Source: SG-bin9 sp049323835 (GTDB lineage Bacteria > Pseudomonadota > Alphaproteobacteria > Rhizobiales > Xanthobacteraceae). Taken from it: a stretch of DNA of 64,000 nucleotides. Position numbers and translations under genes: made by a program. A model generated the notes under the pieces. That model was not told the DNA's origin, made no database searches, and saw only the letters and a program-made list of their open reading frames with translations. This document shows, in pieces, positions 54,735-63,520 of the stretch. The stretch's first letter is position 1. Each line of letters starts with the position of its first letter. The stretch covers positions 6,204-70,203 of the forward strand of contig JBMOOJ010000113.1 of assembly GCA_049323835.1 (NCBI GenBank), given 5' to 3'.

Positions 54735-54902
54735 GACGATGTCCCTCTTGGCAGGTCGCGCGCGACGGCGAAGCATAAAGCTTCCTGAGGATAGCCGCAG
54801 GTTTCCCGCCCGTCAGGAAGGAGCATAGCGCGGGCGTTCACATTTGCTTGCGCGCCGTGTATACGCCCGCCAATAGCGAGAAGGAAAAGGAACCTGAACA
54901 TC

Positions 54903-56189
54903 ATGACAGCCATCGTCGACATCATCGGACGCGAAATTCTGGACAGCCGCGGCAATCCGACGGTCGAGGTGGATGTCATTCTGGAAGACGGCTCGCTTGG
55001 CCGTGCCGCGGTTCCGTCAGGTGCATCGACCGGCGCGCATGAGGCGGTGGAGCTGCGCGATGGCGACAAGAACCGCTATCTCGGCAAGGGCGTGACCAAG
55101 GCGGTCGCTGCGGTCAATGGCGAGATTTTCGACGCCATCGGCGGGCTCGATGCGACGGCGCAGGTGCAGATCGATGAGGCGCTGATCGCGCTCGACGGCA
55201 CGGAGAACAAGGGCCGGCTCGGCGCCAACGCTATTCTCGGCGTCTCGCTGGCGGTTGCGAAGGCCGCCGCCAATGCCAACGGCCTTCCGCTCTATCGTTA
55301 TGTCGGCGGCACCTCGGCGCGGCTTCTGCCGGTGCCGATGATGAACATCATCAACGGCGGCGCGCATGCCGACAACCCGATCGATTTCCAGGAGTTCATG
55401 ATCATGCCGGTCGGCGCGCCGACCTTCTCCGAGGGCCTGCGCATGGGCGTGGAGGTGTTCCAGACCCTGAAGAAGGCACTGCACGACGCTGGCCACAACA
55501 CCAACGTCGGCGACGAGGGCGGCTTTGCTCCGAACCTCGCAACTGCCGACGACGCGCTGACCTTCGTCATGAAGGCGATCGAGAAGGCCGGTTACAAGCC
55601 GGGCGACGACGTCGCGATCGCGCTCGACCCGGCCTCGACCGAGTTCTTCAAGGGCGGCGCCTACGTCTACGAAGGCGAGGGCAACAAGAAGCGCGGCATC
55701 GACGAACAGGCGAAGTATCTCGGCGAGCTCGTGTCGCGTTATCCGATCGTCTCGATCGAGGACGGCATGGCCGAGGACGATTTCGACGGCTGGAAGAAGG
55801 TCACCGATCTGATCGGCGACAAGTGCCAGCTCGTCGGCGACGATCTCTTCGTCACCAACGTCAAGCGCCTGTCGGACGGCATCAGGCGCGGCCTCGGTAA
55901 CTCGATCCTCGTCAAGGTCAACCAGATCGGCACGCTGACCGAAGCGCTTGCTGCGGTCGAGATGGCGCACAAGGCCGGCTACACCGCCGTCATGTCGCAT
56001 CGTTCCGGCGAGACGGAAGACTCGACCATTGCCGACCTCGCGGTCGCCACCAACTGCGGACAGATCAAGACTGGTTCGCTCGCGCGTGCGGATCGCACCG
56101 CGAAGTACAACCAGTTGCTGCGGATCGAGCAGGAGTTGGGACCGCAGGCGCGTTACGGCGGCCGTGCGGCGCTGAAGGCGTTTCGCTAA
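54903..56189 (+). CDS. eno: Enolase
   Basis: Glycolytic enzyme converting 2-phosphoglycerate to PEP, 428 residues. Visible are GREILDSRGNPTVEVDV, VPSGASTGAHEAVELRD, NEGGFAPN-type GDEGGFAPNL, the metal ligands in IALDPASTEF, VSIEDGMAEDD and LVGDDLFVTN, the catalytic Lys in NSILVKVNQIGTLTE and the SHRSGETEDSTIADLAV loop. It feeds PEP to kdsA and pyruvate to the PDH genes downstream. A TTCACA/TATACG pair with 17-base spacing near 54837-54865 may be its promoter. Confidence 0.96.
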   Translation: MTAIVDIIGREILDSRGNPTVEVDVILEDGSLGRAAVPSGASTGAHEAVELRDGDKNRYLGKGVTKAVAAVNGEIFDAIGGLDATAQVQIDEALIALDGTENKGRLGANAILGVSLAVAKAAANANGLPLYRYVGGTSARLLPVPMMNIINGGAHADNPIDFQEFMIMPVGAPTFSEGLRMGVEVFQTLKKALHDAGHNTNVGDEGGFAPNLATADDALTFVMKAIEKAGYKPGDDVAIALDPASTEFFKGGAYVYEGEGNKKRGIDEQAKYLGELVSRYPIVSIEDGMAEDDFDGWKKVTDLIGDKCQLVGDDLFVTNVKRLSDGIRRGLGNSILVKVNQIGTLTEALAAVEMAHKAGYTAVMSHRSGETEDSTIADLAVATNCGQIKTGSLARADRTAKYNQLLRIEQELGPQARYGGRAALKAFR

Positions 56190-56244
56190 AGTGTCATACG
56201 GCTGCCGACGCGGCTGAATCTGAGAGTAGAAAATTCTGCAAACC

Positions 56245-56273
56245 GGGGAAAGGATGCACTTGCATCTTTCCCC
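56245..56273 (+). terminator. Probable terminator hairpin after eno
   Basis: GGGGAAAG-GATGC, loop ACTT, GCATC-TTTCCCC makes a 12-bp stem with one bulged G, 55 bases after the eno stop. There is no T-run after the stem. It could end or protect the eno mRNA before the flavin reductase gene. Confidence 0.5.
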
Positions 56274-56327
56274 GCGTCGCCTATGTCATCGCCATCGTTC
56301 CGAGCCGAACATTCAAAGGATCGTCCC

Positions 56328-56885
56328 ATGGCCAGCCCCGCCCGCGTCGTCGTCATTGTCGGCAGTCTCCGCAAGGAAGCTTTCTCGCTGAAACTTGCAA
56401 ACGCATTGAAGGCGATCGCGCCGCCGTCGCTCGCGCTTGATGTGACGACGCTAGAGGGGATTTCGTTCTTCAGCCAGGACCTCGAAGCCAATCCGCCGGT
56501 GGACTGGGTCGCGTTCCGGGACAAGCTGAAGGCTGCGAACGCGGTGCTGTTCGTCACGCCCGAGTACAATCGCTCCGTTCCCGGTGTCTTGAAGAACGCG
56601 ATCGACATTGCCTCGCGCCCCTATGGCCAAAGCTCGTTCAACGGCAAGCCGGTCGGAATTATCGGCACATCGCCGGGCGCGCATGGTGGCGTGTCTGCCG
56701 TGAAGCACCTCCAGCAGATTCTGCCGGGCATCAGCGGTCCGATCCTGCAACAGCCGGAGATGTACGTCGGCCAGCTCGGCGATGCGTTCGACGCATCCGG
56801 CAAGCTGACCAAGGACACGGTGAAGGACTTCCTTGCGAAGTATCTCGATGCCTTCGCCGGCTGGGTCGCCATCCACGCGAAGTAA
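56328..56885 (+). CDS. NAD(P)H-dependent FMN reductase family protein
   Basis: A 185-residue flavodoxin-like protein. The phosphate-binding loop VVVIVGSLRKEAFSLKLANAL is near the N-terminus, and the family motif FVTPEYNRSVPGVLKNAIDIASRP is at about residues 78-101, with GTSPGAHGG forming the flavin site further on. Related proteins reduce quinones, chromate or azo dyes with NAD(P)H and FMN; the physiological substrate is not known. Confidence 0.92.
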   Translation: MASPARVVVIVGSLRKEAFSLKLANALKAIAPPSLALDVTTLEGISFFSQDLEANPPVDWVAFRDKLKAANAVLFVTPEYNRSVPGVLKNAIDIASRPYGQSSFNGKPVGIIGTSPGAHGGVSAVKHLQQILPGISGPILQQPEMYVGQLGDAFDASGKLTKDTVKDFLAKYLDAFAGWVAIHAK

Positions 56886-56919
56886 GTTCGCTTGTGTGTG
56901 AGCGCGGCGCGGCAGGACA

Positions 56920-56935
56920 TTAAGCCCTGATTAAC
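56920..56935 (+). promoter_or_regulatory. CtrA-type site upstream of ftsB
   Basis: TTAA-GCCCTGA-TTAAC fits the full CtrA consensus TTAA-N7-TTAAC of Alphaproteobacteria. It lies 23 bases before the start of the division gene at 56958, where it could block or activate the promoter, giving cell-cycle control. One site of this length can arise by chance, but it is rare in GC-rich DNA and the target fits. Confidence 0.6.
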
Positions 56936-56957
56936 CGCGCTGCTCCATCGTGAGGCG

Positions 56958-57275
56958 ATGGTCTCACGCACCCGCCTCAAAGGTATTCTGACCGGCATCG
57001 CCCTTTACGCGATTGCCGCCGGGCTGATCGCCTATTTTGGCGTCAATGCCTATACCGGCCGGTTCGGCCTCACGGCCCGGCTTGAGCTCGATCAGGAGAT
57101 CATCGCGCTGACATCCGAGCTTGCCCGGCTGAAGCAGGAGCGGATGGTCGGCGAGCAGCGCGTCTCGCTGTTGCGCTCAGGTGGAATCGATCCCGACATG
57201 CTGGATGAGCGCTCGCGCTACCAGCTCAACTTCGCGCATCCGCGCGATCTGGTTCGCCCGATCAACGCGCAGTAG
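56958..57275 (+). CDS. ftsB: Cell division protein FtsB/DivIC family
   Basis: A 105-residue septum formation initiator. Residues 1-9 are cytoplasmic, 10-30 a membrane helix (LTGIALYAIAAGLIAYFGV), and 40-75 a periplasmic coiled coil (LELDQEIIALTSELARLKQERM); a conserved tail follows (DPDMLDERSRYQLNFAHPRDLV). It is expected to act in the FtsQBL complex at the divisome. eno-ftsB-pdhA is a common gene order. An upstream CtrA-type site suggests cell-cycle control. Confidence 0.9.
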   Translation: MVSRTRLKGILTGIALYAIAAGLIAYFGVNAYTGRFGLTARLELDQEIIALTSELARLKQERMVGEQRVSLLRSGGIDPDMLDERSRYQLNFAHPRDLVRPINAQ

Positions 57276-57431
57276 TTCGCGCAAATTTCAAAAACTGTTC
57301 GCGCTCGTTTCATAAATTCCAACATCGCTGCACTGCGGCGAATGTATTCCAGCATGCGGCAAAGCGCGGTGCTTTATCGGCCATTTGAGTTGCGGTAGAG
57401 AGGCTTAACTCCTCTCCGATCCGGATGCGCC

Positions 57432-58472
57432 ATGAGCTCAGCGAAGAATACGGCCCCCGCAAAAAAATCCACCGCCAAAGAGGACGGAAACGGGCAGCAT
57501 CATCCTTCGCCGCCAAAGTTCACGAAAGAACAAGAGCTTCACGCCCTGCGTGAGATGCTGCTGATCCGCCGCTTCGAGGAAAAGGCCGGCCAGCTTTACG
57601 GCATGGGCGCGATCGGCGGCTTCTGCCACCTCTACATCGGCCAGGAAGCCGTTGTCGTCGGCATGCAGATGGCCCTCAAACACGGCGACCAGATCATCAC
57701 CGGTTACCGCGACCACGGCCACATGCTGGCGACGGGGATGACCGCGAACGGCGTGATGGCGGAACTTACCGGACGCCGCGGCGGCTACTCCAAGGGCAAG
57801 GGCGGCTCCATGCACATGTTCAGTGCGGAGAAGCACTTCTACGGCGGCCACGGTATCGTCGGCGCGCAGGTCTCGCTGGGAACCGGGTTGGGATTCGCCA
57901 ACAAGTACCGCGGCAACGACAATGTCAGTGTCGCTTACTTTGGCGACGGCGCCGCCAATCAGGGCCAGGTCTACGAGAGCTTCAACATGGCGGAGCTCTG
58001 GAAGCTGCCCGTGATCTACGTCATCGAGAACAACCGCTACGCGATGGGTACGGCGGTGCATCGCTCATCCGCGCAGCAGGATTTCTCCAAACGCGGCATC
58101 TCGTTCAACATTCCGGGCGAGCAGGTCGACGGCATGGATGTGCGTGCGGTCAAAGCCGCCGCCGACAAGGCCGTAAAGTGGTGCCGCGATGGCAACGGCC
58201 CCTACATCCTCGAAATGCAGACCTACCGCTATCGCGGTCACTCGATGTCGGACCCCGCGAAGTACCGCACACGCGAGGAAGTCGAGAAGGTCCGTCACGA
58301 CCAGGACCCGATCGAGCAGGTGCGTCACCGCCTGCTCGAGATGAAGGTCAGCGAGCAGGATCTGAAGGCGATCGACGCGGAGGTGCGCGAGATCGTCAAT
58401 GCGTCGGCCGATTTCGCGCAAAGCGATCCGGAGCCGGATGCGTCCGAACTTTACACCGACATCTACCGCTAG
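57432..58472 (+). CDS. pdhA: Pyruvate dehydrogenase E1 component subunit alpha
   Basis: Thiamine diphosphate-dependent decarboxylase subunit, 346 residues. A Lys/Ala-rich N-terminus is followed by LHALREMLLIRRFEEKAGQLYGMGAIGGFCHLYIGQEA, the TPP motif GDGAANQGQVYESFNMAELWKLPVIYVIENN and the phosphorylation-loop-like YRYRGHSMSDPAKYRTREEV. It pairs with pdhB. The TAG stop is part of the CTAG that opens the first palindromic element at 58469, so the element inserted exactly at the stop codon without changing the protein (…TDIYR). Confidence 0.96.
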   Translation: MSSAKNTAPAKKSTAKEDGNGQHHPSPPKFTKEQELHALREMLLIRRFEEKAGQLYGMGAIGGFCHLYIGQEAVVVGMQMALKHGDQIITGYRDHGHMLATGMTANGVMAELTGRRGGYSKGKGGSMHMFSAEKHFYGGHGIVGAQVSLGTGLGFANKYRGNDNVSVAYFGDGAANQGQVYESFNMAELWKLPVIYVIENNRYAMGTAVHRSSAQQDFSKRGISFNIPGEQVDGMDVRAVKAAADKAVKWCRDGNGPYILEMQTYRYRGHSMSDPAKYRTREEVEKVRHDQDPIEQVRHRLLEMKVSEQDLKAIDAEVREIVNASADFAQSDPEPDASELYTDIYR

Positions 58473-58547
58473 TGGAGCGAATTTGACATTCGCTAAAGCG
58501 TTGGCCGAGCAATCCGATAGCGAATGTCAAATTCAAAGCTCCACTAG
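58469..58547 (-). repeat. CTAG-bounded palindromic element A
   Basis: A 79-base hairpin: CTAGTGGAGC + GAATTTGACATTCGCT (58469-58494), a 24-base loop, then AGCGAATGTCAAATTC + AAA + GCTCCACTAG (58519-58547). The 26 bp pair perfectly apart from a 3-base bulge (AAA; TTT on the other strand). It has the same architecture as element B in the opposite orientation. Its left end contributes the pdhA stop codon. Confidence 0.92.
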
Positions 58548-58560
58548 GAACTAAAACTTG

Positions 58561-58637
58561 CTAGTGGTCCTTTAATTTTAACATTCGCAAAAGGACCGCG
58601 CTGAGATGGGATGCGAATGTTAAAATTGGACCACTAG
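58561..58637 (+). repeat. CTAG-bounded palindromic element B
   Basis: A 77-base hairpin: CTAGTGGTCC + TTT bulge + AATTTTAACATTCGCA (58561-58589), a 22-base loop, then TGCGAATGTTAAAATT + GGACCACTAG (58612-58637). All 26 paired positions match. Compared with element A, the stem bases differ in matched pairs (AGC/GCT versus TCC/GGA; TTTGA/TCAAA versus TTTAA/TTAAA), so pairing is conserved while sequence varies. It sits 20 bases before pdhB. Confidence 0.92.
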
Positions 58638-58657
58638 GCGAGCGTTCAGGAGCCGTC

Positions 58658-60061
<1,404 letters not shown>

Positions 60062-60073
60062 GGAATCCAGACC

Positions 60074-61501
60074 ATGCCGATCAACATTCTGATGCCTGCG
60101 CTCTCTCCGACGATGGAGAAAGGCAATCTCGCCAAGTGGCTCAAGAAAGAGGGCGACAAGGTCAAGTCCGGTGACGTGATCGCCGAGATCGAGACCGACA
60201 AGGCGACGATGGAAGTCGAAGCCGTCGACGAAGGCACGCTCGCGAAGATCCTGGTGCCGGAAGGCACAGCCGACGTCGCGGTCAACGACGTGATTGCGGT
60301 GCTCGCTGGCGACGGCGAGGACGTCAAGCAAGTTGGTAGCGGGAGTGCGACTCCAACCCCCGGCGAGTCTTCCCCCCGCCCGGCGCCTGCGGCGCCACCC
60401 TCCCCACAAGGGGGAGGGAAAGATACGGCCGCATCTTCAACAGCATCTGCTCAAGCTGCTGCATCGGTGCAATCCAATCCCTCCCCCCCGAAGGGTGGGG
60501 AGGGTGGCGCGGCGAAAGCTGCGCCGGGTGGGGGAGCTCACCCCCAGGCCAACGGCGCCACCTCAGGCCGCGTATTCTCGTCGCCGCTGGCGCGCCGGAT
60601 GGCGAAGGATGCCGGGATCGATATCGGCCGCGTCACCGGCTCGGGCCCGCACGGCCGCGTGGTCGCGCGTGACGTCGAGCAGGCAAAGTCCGGCAAGGGC
60701 CTGAAGGCTCCGGCTGCCGCGGCAGCTGGCGGTGTGTCCGCCCCGAGCGGCACACCGGCGATGTCGGATCAGCAGATCCTCGCGCTGTACGAGGAGGGCA
60801 AATACGAGAGCGTGCCGCACGACTCGATGCGCCGGACCATCGCGCAACGGCTCACCGCCGCGACCAACTCGATGCCGACGTTCTACCTCACGGTCGATTG
60901 CGATCTCGGCAAGCTCTCCGCCGCGCGCGAGGAGATCAACGCCGCAGCCGGCAAGGGTGCGGATGGAAAGCCGCTCTACAAGCTGTCGGTGAACGACTTC
61001 GTCATCAAGGCGATGGCGCTGGCGTTGCAGAAGATTCCCGAAGCGAACGTGTCGTGGACCGAAGCCGCGATGCTCCGTCACACGCATTCGGACATCGGCG
61101 TTGCGGTCGCGCTGCCGTTCGGCCTCATCACGCCGATCATCCGCCAGGCCGAACTGAAGACGCTGTCGGCGATCTCGAACGAGATGAAGGACCTCGCGGC
61201 GCGCGCCAAGGGCAAGAAGCTGAAGCCGAACGAATACCAGGGCGGCACCTCATCGGTGTCGAACCTCGGCATGTACGGCATCAAGGACTTCACCGCGGTG
61301 ATCAACCCGCCACAGTCGTCGATTCTCGCGGTCGGCACCGGCGAGGAGCGCGCGGTCGTGCGCAACGGCCAGATCGTCGCCGCCACCATGATGAGCGTGA
61401 CGCTGTCCTGCGATCACCGCGCCATTGACGGTGCGCTGGGCGCGGAGCTGATCACCGCATTCAAGAAGTTGATCGAAAATCCGGTGATGATGGTGGTTTG
61501 A
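60074..61501 (+). CDS. pdhC: Dihydrolipoyllysine acetyltransferase (pyruvate dehydrogenase E2)
   Basis: Core acetyltransferase of the PDH complex, 475 residues. One lipoyl domain (1-80, Lys43) is followed by a long linker (about 90-165), the subunit-binding domain (VFSSPLARRMAKDAGID...GSGPHGRVVARDVE) and the catalytic domain with DHRAIDGALGAE (active-site His and Asp). The linker DNA holds two inverted copies of a dispersed palindromic repeat, translated as SPRPAPAAPPSPQGGG and PSPPKGGEGGAAKAAPGGG. The frame stays open through both. Confidence 0.96.
   Translation: MPINILMPALSPTMEKGNLAKWLKKEGDKVKSGDVIAEIETDKATMEVEAVDEGTLAKILVPEGTADVAVNDVIAVLAGDGEDVKQVGSGSATPTPGESSPRPAPAAPPSPQGGGKDTAASSTASAQAAASVQSNPSPPKGGEGGAAKAAPGGGAHPQANGATSGRVFSSPLARRMAKDAGIDIGRVTGSGPHGRVVARDVEQAKSGKGLKAPAAAAAGGVSAPSGTPAMSDQQILALYEEGKYESVPHDSMRRTIAQRLTAATNSMPTFYLTVDCDLGKLSAAREEINAAAGKGADGKPLYKLSVNDFVIKAMALALQKIPEANVSWTEAAMLRHTHSDIGVAVALPFGLITPIIRQAELKTLSAISNEMKDLAARAKGKKLKPNEYQGGTSSVSNLGMYGIKDFTAVINPPQSSILAVGTGEERAVVRNGQIVAATMMSVTLSCDHRAIDGALGAELITAFKKLIENPVMMVV
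60371..60418 (-). repeat. Palindromic repeat inside the pdhC linker, copy 1
   Basis: About 48 bases with GGCGCC-type arms and CCCTCCCC/GGGGAGGG arms. It matches the reverse complement of copy 2 at 60479-60535 in order and spacing: CGCCCGGCGC, then GCGCCACCCTCCCCAC, then GGGGAGGG. From memory, this sequence class is a widespread intergenic repeat in Bradyrhizobium and Rhodopseudomonas; here it is coding. Confidence 0.75.
60479..60535 (+). repeat. Palindromic repeat inside the pdhC linker, copy 2
   Basis: About 57 bases with the blocks CCCTCCC, GTGGGGAGGGTGGCGC and GCGCCGGGTGGGGGA. It is the inverted partner of copy 1, 60 bases away, with an extra CGGCGAAAGCT region in the middle hairpin. Both are read in frame as Pro/Gly/Ala-rich linker. 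Confidence 0.75.
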
Positions 61502-61538
61502 CGCGCGCGCCGGACGAAGCGAGGCGATTGAACGTGCC

Positions 61539-61991
61539 ATGATCGCATTGGGATGGAAGCGCCGGTTGCTGATCGTCGTGCTGGCCTGCGCGCTCGGTTT
61601 CGTGGCGGCTTTCGCGTTCGCTCGGGTCGCAACCTTCGTTCACCCGTGCGGAGGTGAGGGGTTGGCGTGCTCGATGACCAAGATCGTTGGTCTTATCTAT
61701 ACCCCGGTCTTCAGCGGTGTGGCGCTTGTGGTCTTCGCCATTGCGGCGCTGTGGAAAAACACCGGCACCGCACTGGCGGTTGCCGCGCTGATCCCGCTGG
61801 TGCCGTTTCTGCTGCTGTTTGCCTTCATCAAGTTCTCGGACATCTCCGTCCGCGAACTTCACGATATCCGCGATCGCGATGTGCAGGAGCTATTGCAGAT
61901 CGCCATTCCCATCGTTCTGACCGTCATTGTTCCCTGGGCCGTGCTAAAGCGTTTTGCGAAGCCGGCCGACATCGAGAAAGCACATGTCTGA
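61539..61991 (+). CDS. Four-helix membrane protein of unknown function in the pdh operon
   Basis: A 150-residue protein that I do not recognise. It has about four membrane helices: LLIVVLACALGFVAAFAFA (about 10-28), a region around IVGLIYTPVFSGVALVVFAIAAL (48-70), TALAVAALIPLVPFLLLFAF (75-95) and IAIPIVLTVIVPWAVL (122-138). Two Cys lie in the first extracytoplasmic loop (HPCGGEGLACSM) and could form a disulfide. It lies between pdhC and lpd, and its stop overlaps the lpd start by eight bases, so it is translated with the dehydrogenase genes. Confidence 0.75.
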   Translation: MIALGWKRRLLIVVLACALGFVAAFAFARVATFVHPCGGEGLACSMTKIVGLIYTPVFSGVALVVFAIAALWKNTGTALAVAALIPLVPFLLLFAFIKFSDISVRELHDIRDRDVQELLQIAIPIVLTVIVPWAVLKRFAKPADIEKAHV

Positions 61992-63405
61992 TACGTCCTT
62001 CGACATCATCGTCATCGGCTCGGGACCGGGCGGTTACGTCACCGCCATCCGCGCCGCGCAGCTCGGCTTCAAGACGGCGATCGTCGAGCGCTCGTTTCTT
62101 GGCGGCATCTGTTCGAACTGGGGTTGCATCCCGACCAAGGCGTTGCTGCGCTCGGCGGAAATCTATCACTATATGAAGCACGCCAAGGACTACGGTCTCT
62201 CGGCCGACAACGTGCAGTTCGATCCGGCAGCCGTGGTGAAGCGGTCGCGCGGTGTCGCTGGCCGGATGAACAACGGCGTCGGTTTCCTGATGAAGAAGAA
62301 CAAGGTTCCGGTGATCTGGGGCGAGGCGACCATCGACGCACCGGGCAAGATCACGGTGAAGGCGTCGAGCGTCGAAGCGCCGAAGGGCTCGCTCGGCCCC
62401 GGCAGCTATCAGGCCAAGCACATCATCATCGCCACCGGCGCACGCCCGCGTGCGCTGCCGGGCCTCGAACCTGACAAGAAGCTGGTCTGGACCTACTTCG
62501 AGGCGATGAACCCGGACAAGATGCCGAAGTCGCTGCTCGTCGTCGGCTCCGGCGCGATCGGCATTGAGTTTGCCTCGTTCTACCGCACCATGGGCGCCGA
62601 AGTGACGGTTGTCGAAGTGCTGCCGCAAATTCTCCCGGTCGAGGATGCGGAGATCGCGGCCTTCGCGCGCAAGGCATTCGAGAAGCAGGGCATCAAGGTT
62701 CTCACCGGCGCGAAGGTCACGAAGCTCGACAAGAAGGGCGACAGCGTCACCGCCACCATCGACGATGGCAAGGGCAAGACCGATACGCTCACCGTCGATC
62801 GCGTCATCTCGGCCGTCGGCGTCGTCGGCAATATCGAAGGCTTCGGGCTTGAGAAGCTCGGCGTGAAGATCGAGCGGGGCTGCATCGTCATCGACGGGTA
62901 CGGCAAGACCAATGTGCCCGGCATCTATGCGATCGGCGACGTCGCCGGTCCGCCGATGCTCGCGCATAAGGCGGAGCATGAGGGCGTCATCTGCGTCGAG
63001 GCCATCAAGGGTCTGCATCCGCACGCCATGGACAAGAACCTGATCCCGGGCTGCACCTATTGTCACCCGCAGGTGGCGTCGGTCGGGATGACCGAAGCAA
63101 AGGCGAAAGAGGCGGGCAGGGATATCCGCGTCGGCCGCTTCCCGTTCGTCGGCAACGGCAAGGCCATCGCGCTCGGCGAGGATCAGGGCATGGTCAAGGT
63201 CGTCTTTGACAAGAAGACCGGCCAGCTGCTCGGTGCGCATCTCGTCGGCGCGGAGGTTACCGAGCTGATCCAGGGCTTCGTGGTGGCGATGAATCTCGAA
63301 ACCACCGAGGAAGAGCTGATGCACACGATCTTCCCGCATCCGACCATCTCGGAAACGATGAAGGAAGCGGTGCTCGACGCCTACGGCCGCGTGCTGAACA
63401 TGTGA
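61984..63405 (+). CDS. lpd: Dihydrolipoyl dehydrogenase (E3)
   Basis: Flavoprotein that reoxidises lipoamide in the PDH complex, 473 residues. The FAD loop is GSGPGGYVTAIRAAQLG (12-28). The redox disulfide is Cys43-Cys48 in GGICSNWGCIPTKAL, a slight variant of the usual GGTCLNVGCIPSK. The NAD loop VVGSGAIGIEFASFY and the C-terminal His-Glu pair (HPHPT-like FPHPTISE) are intact. The ATG at 61984 overlaps the previous gene. Confidence 0.96.
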   Translation: MSDTSFDIIVIGSGPGGYVTAIRAAQLGFKTAIVERSFLGGICSNWGCIPTKALLRSAEIYHYMKHAKDYGLSADNVQFDPAAVVKRSRGVAGRMNNGVGFLMKKNKVPVIWGEATIDAPGKITVKASSVEAPKGSLGPGSYQAKHIIIATGARPRALPGLEPDKKLVWTYFEAMNPDKMPKSLLVVGSGAIGIEFASFYRTMGAEVTVVEVLPQILPVEDAEIAAFARKAFEKQGIKVLTGAKVTKLDKKGDSVTATIDDGKGKTDTLTVDRVISAVGVVGNIEGFGLEKLGVKIERGCIVIDGYGKTNVPGIYAIGDVAGPPMLAHKAEHEGVICVEAIKGLHPHAMDKNLIPGCTYCHPQVASVGMTEAKAKEAGRDIRVGRFPFVGNGKAIALGEDQGMVKVVFDKKTGQLLGAHLVGAEVTELIQGFVVAMNLETTEEELMHTIFPHPTISETMKEAVLDAYGRVLNM

Positions 63406-63520
63406 GCTGCGGCGACCGGTCGTTGCGAAAGGCTGAGGAAAACGCGCCGGCCGCAGCTTTCAGTCGTGCAAGCGTCGCATTCCTTTTGTTATCGGTTCGG
63501 CTCGCCACGAGGAGAGACCG

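Noticed and set aside
57295..57320. GTTC-N7-TTTC resembling an SOS box upstream of pdhA
   Set aside because: One half-site is imperfect, and the gene is a housekeeping one.
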